Shown piece by piece: positions 9,449 through 17,902 of a stretch of 47,598 nt of DNA. Position 1 is the first letter of the stretch, and every line of letters starts with the position of its first letter. The position numbers and the translations under genes are program-made. The DNA is from Nitratireductor sp. ZSWI3. Lineage in GTDB: Bacteria; Pseudomonadota; Alphaproteobacteria; Rhizobiales; Rhizobiaceae. The notes beneath the pieces were generated by a model, which saw nothing but the letters and a program-made list of their open reading frames with translations, was not told the origin of the DNA and did not search any database. The stretch is from contig NZ_JANKOF010000029.1 of NCBI RefSeq assembly GCF_024655565.1, positions 1 through 47,598 of the forward strand, in the 5' to 3' direction.

Positions 9449-11247
9449 CAGAGTTGCCCCTCCAGCGAGCCAATGACCCGCTCGCGCAGGGTTTCTTCAC
9501 TCGTATCCACGGCCTTGAGATCGGGCATTTCGTCGCCCTCGCTGTTTTGGATCGCACCGACCGACCGGATCTGGAAGCTGCGCACGTCCTGGAAGCACTG
9601 ATTGGAAAAGCTCATAGGCAGCGCACCGTCATGGACCCGCATCAGATACTCGAAGAGCGTCGGCGTCAGGGGAAGCGATGCAAGCGTGTGCTTTTGGGGA
9701 TAGGCGGCGTCGAGCTCAAGCCGCGGTGGGCGCCCCGGGTAGGACGGCGCGGCAAGCGCGAGCGAATAGGGCCGGCTGCGCCATGTGATCGGATTGGTCA
9801 CAAGGATCGGAATGTCGGCGCCCTTATAGACCCCAGAGGGTTGGGTCAGCCACAAGCTGTCGGCCGTTTCGGTCAGCGATCCAGTGAGCGCCCGGTTGAG
9901 ACCCTTGACGATCCTGGGGCGCGTCCAGAGAAACAGCTCCTGGTCCCGTTCGTCTTCGGCACGCAGAAGGTTGATGTAGAGGTCCCCGTAGCTGTGGACA
10001 GTCAGCTGCCAGGGGCTGGTTTCGCGCTTGTCGAGCGGGGCGTCAGGCCATTCGAAAAAGAGCCGGCGCCGCTGGGCCGTCAGCGCTTCGCGCAGTTCAC
10101 TGATCCGCTCGCTGGGATTTTCCTTGTAGTTCTCGCGCAGCTGGGCATAGCTTGCCGAGCCATATTGGGGATGGTCGACCGGGTCCGGCCGGTGATCGAC
10201 ATCGAGAAGCAAATCGTCAAAGAAGTTGTTAGTTTCGAACCCGATACCGAACTCATCGAGCGCGGCAAAGCCGGCATGCTGCATCCGGCGCGCGGCGGGA
10301 TGGTTTTCGCCAAAGACGTTGTTGTAGGGGTTTGTGCGATCATATTGCCCGGAAGCCGCCCTTTGAGCAGCCCGCGACGCGTTCATCAAGGGCGTCTGGT
10401 AGGGGGACGTCGTGTCACCCAAGAGCGCATTGACCACGAGTATGATGATCTGCCGGATCGAGAGATGCCTGTCGTCGGCAGCAGCGATTTCAACAAGCGC
10501 GCGAAGCCGGCTGCGCAGGGACGCCGGCTCGTTTTTGAGTAGAATCTCACGATTGATGAGGATCGGGCAGGCCTGCGGATCGGCAACGCACTGGCGGTAG
10601 TCCTGCCACCCAGGGTGCTTGCAGATCTGATCGATAATGGCGTCTATCGTTTCCGCGTGTGACCGGCGCGACATGTTGATGAGGCGGAAATGCCAATGCT
10701 CGGGCGTATCCTTGTCGTCACGCAACAGCTCGCGAAGTGCGGTCAGGATGGCCGGCCCGTCCGGTCCCGCGCCCATATGCGTCTCCCAAGTGCGCAGCAG
10801 ATGGCCGTCATTGACGCAAAGAACAAAGATTTCGGGAGAGGCGAGGTTCGAAAAGGCCGCGATCAGCTTGGGAATGAGCGCGGCCTTGTCCGCCGTTTCG
10901 ATCTCGCTCAGATCCTTGACGAACACGATCGAGCGGCCGGTCTCAGGATCGGGCCAGGTGACGGTATCTTCCGTATTGCCCCAGACCCTTGACGACCCGG
11001 AGAGTTTTTCAAGGACCTTGCGCGCCGTATAGGTCTTGCCGTCGCCTGCGGTCCCCGTGAGGATCACCGAGCGCGGAGTAGGCCCTCGAAGCGTCTCGAC
11101 GATATCATCGGAATGCATTTCAGGAATGGCGAGCGGCTCCACGCCCGCCTTTTCGGCGGCAGCGACGACGAACTCGTCGTACATGTTGTTGCCGTCAGAT
11201 GTCGGCCCGTACGCGGCCAGAAACTCGATGAGACCCGACTGTGCCAC
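9448..11247 (-). CDS. sspF: SspF-like P-loop ATPase, 599 aa, GTG start
   Basis: This P-loop NTPase has Walker A GTAGDGKT at residues 65-72 and a hydrophobic strand ending IVFVKDLSE at ~107-115 as the Walker B candidate. It resembles the DptF/DndF type of ATPase that opens the restriction half of PT systems. The start is GTG at 11247, chosen because GGAGGGG lies directly upstream and the first residues read MAQSGL. The 72-base gap from sspD is the only sizeable gap in the operon and holds a 9-bp inverted repeat, so sspFGH may have its own control. The stop overlaps the sspG ATG by one base. The SspF name is by analogy. Confidence 0.7.
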   Translation of the reverse strand: MAQSGLIEFLAAYGPTSDGNNMYDEFVVAAAEKAGVEPLAIPEMHSDDIVETLRGPTPRSVILTGTAGDGKTYTARKVLEKLSGSSRVWGNTEDTVTWPDPETGRSIVFVKDLSEIETADKAALIPKLIAAFSNLASPEIFVLCVNDGHLLRTWETHMGAGPDGPAILTALRELLRDDKDTPEHWHFRLINMSRRSHAETIDAIIDQICKHPGWQDYRQCVADPQACPILINREILLKNEPASLRSRLRALVEIAAADDRHLSIRQIIILVVNALLGDTTSPYQTPLMNASRAAQRAASGQYDRTNPYNNVFGENHPAARRMQHAGFAALDEFGIGFETNNFFDDLLLDVDHRPDPVDHPQYGSASYAQLRENYKENPSERISELREALTAQRRRLFFEWPDAPLDKRETSPWQLTVHSYGDLYINLLRAEDERDQELFLWTRPRIVKGLNRALTGSLTETADSLWLTQPSGVYKGADIPILVTNPITWRSRPYSLALAAPSYPGRPPRLELDAAYPQKHTLASLPLTPTLFEYLMRVHDGALPMSFSNQCFQDVRSFQIRSVGAIQNSEGDEMPDLKAVDTSEETLRERVIGSLEGQL

Positions 11248-11261
11248 TGCCCCTCCATGGC

Positions 11262-11286
11262 ACTGACGATGACATGGATCGTCAGT
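11262..11286. promoter_or_regulatory. Inverted repeat in the sspD-sspF gap: candidate operator or leader hairpin for sspFGH
   Basis: Two perfect 9-base arms, ACTGACGAT (11262-11270) and ATCGTCAGT (11278-11286), flank a 7-base spacer. The repeat lies just upstream of the sspF Shine-Dalgarno. On the minus strand a CATAAT hexamer (11298-11293), which could be a -10 element, sits immediately before it, so transcription would begin at about the edge of the repeat. No good -35 box was found. It is not the same sequence as the operators at the sspB/sspA promoter. It could be an operator, an attenuating hairpin or an mRNA stability element. Confidence 0.5.
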
Positions 11287-11319
11287 AAATTGATTATGTT
11301 CTACCGTAATACGCCTTTA

Positions 11320-12150
11320 TTACTTGTGGCAAGATAGGCACATCTTGGCCTGTCCGTAGAGATCGTCGATATCGATCGGCTCGCCGTCCGGGCGAAGCGG
11401 ATTGGGTTGCATTTTTGCCCGCGCCCGCTCGAGCCGCGCCTCGTGATCGCGCCGGACCTGTGCGACGCGCTCGGGCTGCTCGAGGTCCTCAAGCGACTCC
11501 CCATGGCTCCAGGTGAACGGCGAGCCATGCTCGAGCGCGTTCTTTTCGTACGCCTTGGCCTCCTCATAGGCCTCGGGATGACGTTCGCGCAGGCGGATCC
11601 ATTCGATCTTTTGCTGGAAAAAGCAGAAAGTGCAGCCACTGCGTGAGCGCCATTCATAATAGGCCGGCAGTCCAAGCCCCGACGCTTCGAGCAGCTCAAT
11701 GACCCCAGCCTTGTCGACCCCTGCCTCCCGAAAGGGCAGGCTAACCGTGAGGTTGTCCTTGGAGGAACTGTACCCTTCGCGATACGGTTCATCGGACCGT
11801 ATCGCGACATAGGAAACCACCTCGTCACCCGCATCGAGCATTGGGCGCACCCAGTTTTCGAACGGGCGCAGCTTGAGCATGCGGGTGCACCAACGTGATT
11901 GCGCCGAGGGTAGATAGGAATTGTACTGCTTGTGCCAGAAGTCGAAGTCGCGATCGGGATTGAGCCTCAGGATCGGCTTTCCTAAGACACCCTCGAGACG
12001 CCCTAGATAGTCATAGACCTCAGGCAGCTCCTTACCCGTATCAGTGAAAAAATACTCGATATCGAGATCTGGATGAGTATGCCGCATGTGTACGGCAAGA
12101 GCGGCGCTGTCGCGGCCGCCCGATAGGCCGAGTACGTGTCGCTGTGCCAT
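11320..12150 (-). CDS. sspD: SspD: PP-loop (PAPS-reductase-like) sulfur-transfer protein, 276 aa
   Basis: This member of the PAPS reductase/ATP pyrophosphatase superfamily has the PP-loop SGGRDS at residues 10-15. In DNA phosphorothioation such proteins (DndC, SspD) activate the DNA phosphate with ATP and hand on the sulfur. Cysteines are grouped as RWCTR (C88), CTFC (C173, C176) and CLSC near the C-terminus (C271, C274), consistent with an iron-sulfur or metal site. The ATG overlaps the sspC stop by one base (TGATG). The neighbours sspB, sspC and a desulfurase make the PT role much more likely than sulfate assimilation. Confidence 0.88.
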   Translation of the reverse strand: MAQRHVLGLSGGRDSAALAVHMRHTHPDLDIEYFFTDTGKELPEVYDYLGRLEGVLGKPILRLNPDRDFDFWHKQYNSYLPSAQSRWCTRMLKLRPFENWVRPMLDAGDEVVSYVAIRSDEPYREGYSSSKDNLTVSLPFREAGVDKAGVIELLEASGLGLPAYYEWRSRSGCTFCFFQQKIEWIRLRERHPEAYEEAKAYEKNALEHGSPFTWSHGESLEDLEQPERVAQVRRDHEARLERARAKMQPNPLRPDGEPIDIDDLYGQAKMCLSCHK

Positions 12151-15100
12151 CAGGCGCTGACCTCCCTGCGCGTTTCGATGGTCCGCTCGCCATCCTGATC
12201 ATTGATCAGTTGCGAGCTCAGCCGGGCCAGAGCAGCGAGAACAAGCTTGTTGTCCGCCCCGTCCAGGCTCGATTGCAGCCGTGCGACGATCGCATCGACT
12301 TCTTGATTTTCTGTGTCGTTGATGTCAAACGCGCCGTAGACCGGCATCGAGCTCCCCGCCACTCGAACCACCACGGCCATCGCTTCGCGCTTATCCGTGC
12401 GGCCCTTGACGTGGGCGAAGGCCTCAGCGCGGTTGAACGCCTGGCAGAGCTCTGCAAGCGCGAACGCGGCGCGATCGACATCCGCATCGGACCAGACACG
12501 TGGCGGTCGGCCAACGGCAAGCGAAGCCAGCCCTTCCATATCTTGATCGGTCGCGTGGAAATTGGCGATGCGCCCGACAAACGCCTCGAGCTTGAAGTCG
12601 CCCGCGAGATCCCGAATGTTTTCGGCGCGCGAGCGAAGATCCTCGATCGCTTTGGGGGATGGGTTCGGAACCTGCAATTCGTTGAGAACGTTCGCGCGCA
12701 TTCTATGCAGGAGCTCAGGATAGGCGCTCACAAGCTCTTCGAGCCCTTCGCGAACGTTGGCGATTACCTCGGTTGTGTCGGCATTCCCGGTCTCGCCGAC
12801 AAAAAGGCTCGGCAGGTCGTTAAAGATCAGCCTGTTGGGGTCATTGGCCTTCTTGAAGATGTTGCGCACCGCCGACGCATTACGCGAGAGTCGCATCGTC
12901 CTCTTGGTCCACGGAGAGACCCGGTCAAAGACCGCCACGAGACCACGCCCGACATCAATCGGCTCGAGATTGGTCAGCGCGTTGGTTCTGTCGAGGTCAC
13001 GCACAAGGTCTGCCAGTCCTGAAAGCAGGGACCGTGCGTTCTCGTTGAGGTCCATCCAGCGCAGGGCGATCAGTGCAGGGTCCTTGACGAGGTAGTCAAT
13101 GTCGAGGTCGTTGAATGCCGGCTGGAATATGGTCTCGCGATAGAGTGCCACGGACGCCGACATCGAGAGCATGAAGGCAACGCCCAGGATCGGCATGACG
13201 CCGCGCTTGAGCCCGAACGGCGCCGCGCCCCAAAGGTCGTAGAGTTCCGAAAGCGGAACCGCGCGATCAGCATTGGACTTGAGATAGTCCTCAGCGGCTG
13301 TCCACAACGGCGCTAGCCCGGCCGGGTCGTTTTCCACCTTGCGCGGATCGGCAAAGGCGTATCCCTCGCCGTCTCGTGCATGAAGGCCGGTCGTCTCAAG
13401 CATTGAGAGATAAAGTCCGCCCTCGGCCGGATACCCCTCGATACCGAGCCGCGGTTCGCGCGCCCGGGTGACCATGAGCTTGAGGAGGGCGTTCTGAGCG
13501 GCAACGGCGTTCGAAGAGGGCTTGATCCGGTTGATGAGCTCGTTGGGCAGGTGCGGTGTTTCGGGGTACCGGGCGTCCGCAAGGTCAGACGCCATTTCGC
13601 TAATCTGCCGTGACGCCAGGGTCCGCGGCTTATCTTCAGCGTGGAACCACTCGGCAACGCTCATGGCACGTTGGACCTCGCCCTCGAACTGGCCTTGGGT
13701 CGACGAAAGGCGCGCGTTGACTTCGCGACGCGCGACAGCGTCCCCCTGAAGGTCGGGCAACATGCGAACCTTTTCGAGTGCCTGGACCTCGAGGGCGAGC
13801 TTGACCACGAAATCGGCGTGTTGGGACACCCCGAGAACGATGTCCCACGCGAGGGCCTTGCGCGCAAGTTTGCGCATGTCCTTGGAGAGCCGCTCATAAC
13901 TTTCGCCCCCGTCGGGAACCACAAGGACGAATGCGCCAATCGTTCCGTCGGCCGGCGAGAATGCATCGAGGTAGCCCTCGACTTTGCTCGACTTGACGAG
14001 CTCGACGTCGAACCAGCGCAATGCGCCGGTGGCGTGGTAGTGCCGCTTGCACAGGACTGGCTGCAGACCCGAAAGCGAGCGGACAAGTCCCATGTCCACT
14101 TCTGGATGATCGGCAGTCTTGTCTTCAATCGCCGCTTCGATGTCGAAATCGCTGCCGGCATAAACGCCAAAGGCGTTGGTGAATTTTCGGAAGACGATCA
14201 GCGACCATTTGGTAAGCTGGGTCAGGGCGGCCTTTACGTCGCGCGAGCGGGCGCCAAGCACGCTCACTTCGAGCGCACGCCGGTCTGGAACTAGGCCGGA
14301 TTGATCCTTAAAGAGATCGATGATTGAGATGGTCTTGAGAAGGGCGATGTGCAGTTCATCACCTCCAAGCGCCGCGCACCGGTCGATGGCCTCAACCGCC
14401 ATCGCCCAGCGGTGACCATCGGGCGAGGAGAGAATAGCAGGCTCGAGGTTGACGCGAAGATAGTCCCAGAGCCGGGCAGGCTCATAGAGATCGCCATCTT
14501 CCCCGCTACCGAGGAATTCGCGGAAACCAAACGGCTCGGCCGAATTGAGGAAACCGAAGACGCTGCGCTGGTTCTGCCCAAACCGCCGCCGAGAGATTGG
14601 ACCGAGAAGGGCGGCCGTCACTGGATGCAGCGGCCAGCAGGACCTCAGGAGATCAACAATCGCCTCGGACGCTCCAGCACGATTGGCAACGATGACCTCA
14701 CCAACCGCACGGGCGGCCGGAAGGTGTTCCGCCGATGGCGGCGTTCCTGAAATGGCCCGCGACAGGATCGATATTTGCTCCTCACCGCCGACATTGACCG
14801 GCAGGTCGACGAAGCGGCCATGGATCTTGGTCCAGTCATCGCGCAGGTCGCGAGAGAGCCGGGTGGCATATTCGTCAAAACCCTGGTGCAGGATACCGAT
14901 GAAGACCAGCCGGCCATTGCTGCGTGACGCGAGTTCGGCAATCTGCTGCAGAATATGGACGTCGCCGACACCGCGTGCCGCGGCCTCCAAGAGCTTGCCC
15001 ATCTCGTCGATGAAAAGAATGAGCCCTCCGTGGCTTGCAGGCTTTTCCTGAGCCAATGCCGAGAGTGTTTTGAGAACGCGGGCTTCATCCCATTCGCACG

Positions 15101-15515
15101 GCTCGGCATATTCCGAGCGCTCGATCGCTTCACCGATGATGCGGACAGGGTCATCCTTGCGCCCAACCGCACCGAGAATCCGCCATCCCTTCTTTCTGGG
15201 CGGCAGCTTTTCCCACAGAACCTCGGCAACGTCCCGCCCGACAATCTCCGCGGCCTCTTCGCGCAGGTCCTTCTTGCCGTTCATGAGCGCGCTTAGTGCG
15301 ATCACAAGGCTTGACTTGCCGCTGCCATAGGGACCCGTCCACGTGAAGGCGGCTTGGCCTGTGTCAGAGACGTGGTGCGCAAGCCTCTTGAGGATCTCGA
15401 CCGACGAAGGCGGGCACACAAAGCCGCGCAGGGCATCCGTATCGCCAAGATCTGTATCGATCCGCACGGCCCGTTGGAAACGCGGCTCGATCGAAACGTG
15501 GTCAATGAGGCTCAT
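12150..15515 (-). CDS. sspC: SspC: large P-loop ATPase of the PT modification module, 1121 aa
   Basis: Walker A GPYGSGKS is at residues 61-68 and Walker B LILFIDE at about 165-171, so the N-terminal third is an ATPase domain. The remaining ~850 residues carry no motif I can name. The architecture resembles large BrxC/DUF499-like ATPases, but the operon (DUF4007 gene before it, PP-loop gene after it) identifies it as SspC, the ATPase that works with the SspB nickase and SspD. Both junctions with its neighbours are one-base TGATG overlaps, so the three proteins are probably made in balanced amounts. The start is fixed by the sspB overlap and by the position of the ATPase core. Confidence 0.85.
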   Translation of the reverse strand: MSLIDHVSIEPRFQRAVRIDTDLGDTDALRGFVCPPSSVEILKRLAHHVSDTGQAAFTWTGPYGSGKSSLVIALSALMNGKKDLREEAAEIVGRDVAEVLWEKLPPRKKGWRILGAVGRKDDPVRIIGEAIERSEYAEPCEWDEARVLKTLSALAQEKPASHGGLILFIDEMGKLLEAAARGVGDVHILQQIAELASRSNGRLVFIGILHQGFDEYATRLSRDLRDDWTKIHGRFVDLPVNVGGEEQISILSRAISGTPPSAEHLPAARAVGEVIVANRAGASEAIVDLLRSCWPLHPVTAALLGPISRRRFGQNQRSVFGFLNSAEPFGFREFLGSGEDGDLYEPARLWDYLRVNLEPAILSSPDGHRWAMAVEAIDRCAALGGDELHIALLKTISIIDLFKDQSGLVPDRRALEVSVLGARSRDVKAALTQLTKWSLIVFRKFTNAFGVYAGSDFDIEAAIEDKTADHPEVDMGLVRSLSGLQPVLCKRHYHATGALRWFDVELVKSSKVEGYLDAFSPADGTIGAFVLVVPDGGESYERLSKDMRKLARKALAWDIVLGVSQHADFVVKLALEVQALEKVRMLPDLQGDAVARREVNARLSSTQGQFEGEVQRAMSVAEWFHAEDKPRTLASRQISEMASDLADARYPETPHLPNELINRIKPSSNAVAAQNALLKLMVTRAREPRLGIEGYPAEGGLYLSMLETTGLHARDGEGYAFADPRKVENDPAGLAPLWTAAEDYLKSNADRAVPLSELYDLWGAAPFGLKRGVMPILGVAFMLSMSASVALYRETIFQPAFNDLDIDYLVKDPALIALRWMDLNENARSLLSGLADLVRDLDRTNALTNLEPIDVGRGLVAVFDRVSPWTKRTMRLSRNASAVRNIFKKANDPNRLIFNDLPSLFVGETGNADTTEVIANVREGLEELVSAYPELLHRMRANVLNELQVPNPSPKAIEDLRSRAENIRDLAGDFKLEAFVGRIANFHATDQDMEGLASLAVGRPPRVWSDADVDRAAFALAELCQAFNRAEAFAHVKGRTDKREAMAVVVRVAGSSMPVYGAFDINDTENQEVDAIVARLQSSLDGADNKLVLAALARLSSQLINDQDGERTIETRREVSA

Positions 15516-16489
15516 CAGGCGACCCTCCGCACGATATCGGTATCGTAGTCATGCCCGAGGATAGTGAGCGCCTCGACCTGATCGATCGCACGTCGCCGAA
15601 TTACCTGCTTAAGGCCGGCCGTCTCCGACCATTGGAGCGCGCCATTGGTTGCGTCTTCAAGTTCGGACAGCCGATCGACGAGGTCGGATTCTTCGAGCAG
15701 GAATACCCGTCCGGGCGAACCCGGCTCATGCGCAATGGCCTCGAATGAAAGTGTGTTGCGCAGGGCAGCACCGCCGGCATACCGATCCCAGAAATCGATC
15801 AGCGCAAATACGAACGCCCCCGCGCCGAGGGTTGGCTTGGCCCCGCGAACCATGCGAAAGCCATCCTTCTTGCCCGTGGGCCGAATGAGACCAAGCTCGA
15901 CAAGCGGAGACTCGAGGTCGTCCTCGTGGGAAGATTTGCTCGATTTGTACTTTGGGCAATAGCTGCGCACTAAGCAGTCGACGTCGCGCTTGACTGTGGG
16001 TTCGGAGATCCTCATCCAACCGGGCGCCTCCTTGGCGGCGGCGAGTACGGATCTCAAGAGCAGATCGCGGTCGAAATTGACGAAGGGCAGGTGCCCAAAC
16101 GCCCAATACCACGTCGTGCGCATTGGCCGTCCGGCAAGATTCCAGTGCGCAATCCATGCGGTGGTAGGCGATTCCATGAACGGATCCCAACCGCCGTTCC
16201 CAAAAAGCGCGTTCCCCAAGGGCGTGACGCTGATGTGACCATCGGCGTCGGCTGACGAAATCATATCGGCCGCCTCGGCCCAAAACCGGATGGAAGTGAC
16301 CATGTTTTTACCAACGCCGAACTTTCCGATCGCGTCGTCACCAAGGAATATGGTCCGGTTGTTGGAGATCGATTCGTTCTCGAGAACCGCGTCCACGGCC
16401 TTTTTGAGCCAACCGTATTTGAGCGGAAAGGTCTCGTGACCGGAAAACTGCGGCCGGTAATCCGGCGCGAATAGAGGCCCCCGCGACAT
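15515..16489 (-). CDS. sspB: SspB: DUF4007 DNA-nicking protein of the PT system, 324 aa
   Basis: The N-terminal FSGHETFPLKYGWLKK segment (residues ~15-30) and the following NxxxFLGDDAIGKFGVGKNMV region are characteristic of DUF4007. SspB is described as the nicking component that, with SspC and SspD, installs single-strand phosphorothioates. It is the first gene of the six-gene minus-strand operon. The start at 16489 is supported by AGGAG six bases upstream; that Shine-Dalgarno partly overlaps one of the two palindromic operators (16499-16515). A candidate promoter is TTGACC (16548-16543), 17 bases, then TAGTGT (16525-16520). The only alternative role I considered is a BREX type 4 component, which is disfavoured because pglZ and brxL are absent. 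Confidence 0.88.
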   Translation of the reverse strand: MSRGPLFAPDYRPQFSGHETFPLKYGWLKKAVDAVLENESISNNRTIFLGDDAIGKFGVGKNMVTSIRFWAEAADMISSADADGHISVTPLGNALFGNGGWDPFMESPTTAWIAHWNLAGRPMRTTWYWAFGHLPFVNFDRDLLLRSVLAAAKEAPGWMRISEPTVKRDVDCLVRSYCPKYKSSKSSHEDDLESPLVELGLIRPTGKKDGFRMVRGAKPTLGAGAFVFALIDFWDRYAGGAALRNTLSFEAIAHEPGSPGRVFLLEESDLVDRLSELEDATNGALQWSETAGLKQVIRRRAIDQVEALTILGHDYDTDIVRRVA

Positions 16490-16498
16490 GAATCACTC

Positions 16499-16515
16499 CT
16501 GGATGGATCATCCAG
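16499..16515. promoter_or_regulatory. Operator copy 1 at the sspB start: CTGGATG-GAT-CATCCAG
   Basis: Perfect 7-base arms surround a 3-base centre. The site covers the predicted sspB transcription start (~16513) and touches the Shine-Dalgarno, a position typical of repression. The same arms recur at 16553-16569. No DNA-binding regulator gene is seen in the cluster, so the binding protein is unknown. Confidence 0.75.
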
Positions 16516-16519
16516 GGTG

Positions 16520-16548
16520 ACACTAGAGGGGCCTCGACATATGGTCAA
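16520..16548 (-). promoter_or_regulatory. Candidate sigma-70 promoter of the sspBCD(FGH) operon
   Basis: On the minus strand TTGACC (16548-16543) is followed after 17 bases by TAGTGT (16525-16520). The -35 element and spacing are good; the -10 element is weak. It lies between the two operator copies and fires toward sspB. Confidence 0.45.
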
Positions 16549-16552
16549 TGAA

Positions 16553-16569
16553 CTGGATGGTGCATCCAG
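16553..16569. promoter_or_regulatory. Operator copy 2 upstream of sspA: CTGGATG-GTG-CATCCAG
   Basis: The arms are identical to copy 1 with a different 3-base centre. The two centres are 54 bp apart, close to five helical turns, so dimers bound at both sites could sit on one face of the DNA. This copy ends 19 bases before the sspA ATG and would cover the expected -10 region of sspA; a TCGACA hexamer at 16534-16539 is a possible -35. Confidence 0.75.
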
Positions 16570-16588
16570 ATCGGGCATGGAGGGGTTA

Positions 16589-17725
16589 ATGAACCGAATC
16601 TATCTCGACAATCACGCCTCGACGGAGGTCGACCCGCGCGTGGCACAGGCAATGGCCGAGGCCGGCTTTGGCAATCCTCATTCCGATCACGCTGTGGGAT
16701 GGGAAGCCGCCGCCAAGATCGACGAAGCCCGCGCCGGCATCGCAATGCTGATCGGTGCAAATCACGAAGAGATCATTTTCACCTCGGGCGCCACCGAAGC
16801 CAACAATCTCGCGATCCTCGGCATGCGCAGAAAGGCCGCCGAGGGGCGCAACAAGATCATTCGCAGTGCCATTGAGCACAAGAGTGTCATTGCGGCCTGT
16901 GATCACCTGCGCGCCGAATGGGGCTTTGAAATCACGGTCCTGCCGGTTTCAAGCGAGGGGATGGTTGATCTCGACGCGCTCGAGGCAGCCTTGGATGAGC
17001 GGACCGCTCTTTGCACGGTCGGGTTCGTCAACAATGAAATCGGCACCATTCAGGATGTTCGATCGATTGGCCGCCTTTGTCGCGATGCTAGCGTGCCGCT
17101 CCACACCGACGCCGTTCAGGCCCCGCTTGCAGCTGACATCTCAGATCTTGCGCGGTGGTGTGATCTCATCAGCCTGTCCTCGCACAAGATGCATGGTCCC
17201 ATGGGAGTTGGTGCCCTTTTTATTGCCGGCGATATTCAGCACGCGATTGCGCCCATTATGTTCGGAGGTGGTCAGCAGAGCAGCTTGCGTCCGGGGACGC
17301 TGCCCCTGCAGCTCTGCGTTGGTATGGGGACCGCAGCGCAGCTCTGCCTGAAAAATGAGGTCTGGCGCAACAACATCACGCAAACCCGCGACGCATTCCT
17401 TGATGAACTACGGGCCCTCGGCATGCAGTTCCATCTCAATGGCCCGGAGCCCGGCCCATTTCGCCACCCTGGAAATGCCAATATCAGCTTTCCCGGCATC
17501 GAAGCAGATGAGCTCATCGGCCTCCTGCAACCCCAATTGGCCGCATCGTCGGGTTCGGCCTGCACTGCGGGGACGATCGAGCCGTCGTACGTCCTTACAG
17601 CGCTCGGGCTTCCAACTGATCAGGTCAGGTCCGCGGTTCGCTTTGGATTTGCCATGAAAATGGATCCCGCAAAAGCCCGAGAAGCTGCACTCTTGGTCAG
17701 CGATGCCGCTGAACGATGCACCTAA
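16589..17725 (+). CDS. sspA: SspA: cysteine desulfurase supplying sulfur for DNA phosphorothioation, 378 aa
   Basis: This is a PLP-dependent NifS/IscS-type cysteine desulfurase. It moves sulfur from cysteine to its own catalytic cysteine and on to SspD. The PLP lysine is K200 in SSHKMHGP, the histidine H98 lies in EHKS, and the catalytic cysteine is C325 in SSGSACTAG. Length fits the family. The start at 16589 is preferred over an in-frame ATG at 16517 because GGAGG lies five bases upstream, the protein then opens MNRIYLDNHAS as in homologues, and an operator occupies the intervening DNA. It is transcribed divergently from sspB, and the shared twin operators suggest joint control. Confidence 0.9.
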   Translation: MNRIYLDNHASTEVDPRVAQAMAEAGFGNPHSDHAVGWEAAAKIDEARAGIAMLIGANHEEIIFTSGATEANNLAILGMRRKAAEGRNKIIRSAIEHKSVIAACDHLRAEWGFEITVLPVSSEGMVDLDALEAALDERTALCTVGFVNNEIGTIQDVRSIGRLCRDASVPLHTDAVQAPLAADISDLARWCDLISLSSHKMHGPMGVGALFIAGDIQHAIAPIMFGGGQQSSLRPGTLPLQLCVGMGTAAQLCLKNEVWRNNITQTRDAFLDELRALGMQFHLNGPEPGPFRHPGNANISFPGIEADELIGLLQPQLAASSGSACTAGTIEPSYVLTALGLPTDQVRSAVRFGFAMKMDPAKAREAALLVSDAAERCT

Positions 17726-17902
17726 TGGGTAGGGGCCCCATCTGCGGTTGAATACCACCACTCAGGGATTCTCGATCGGCAGTGTCTGTAATGGTAGCCT
17801 GAAGCGAAGCCCGTTTGCGCCCAATACTTCTTCGCGGGTGGCCGTCTCCATGTGGGATAAGATCATCGGGACGCTTCAGGAAAGCACAGGCGAACCGCCA
17901 AT

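Noticed and set aside
11320-12150. Sulfate-assimilation PAPS reductase (cysH).
   Set aside because: It sits between sspC and an SspF-like ATPase with one-base coupling and no cysD/cysN/cysI neighbours.
16517-16588. N-terminal extension of the desulfurase from the ATG at 16517.
   Set aside because: It would translate through an operator and lacks a good ribosome site; the start at 16589 has GGAGG and the family N-terminus.
2429-17725. BREX type 4 as the identity of the large defence operon (it also has a PAPS-reductase-like gene and a large ATPase).
   Set aside because: pglZ and brxL are absent, while a DUF4007 gene, a cysteine desulfurase and an FtsK-type giant are present, which fit the Ssp system.
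17726-17740. ATGGG...CCCAT hairpin just after sspA as a terminator.
   Set aside because: Stem of five bases only and no T-tract follows.
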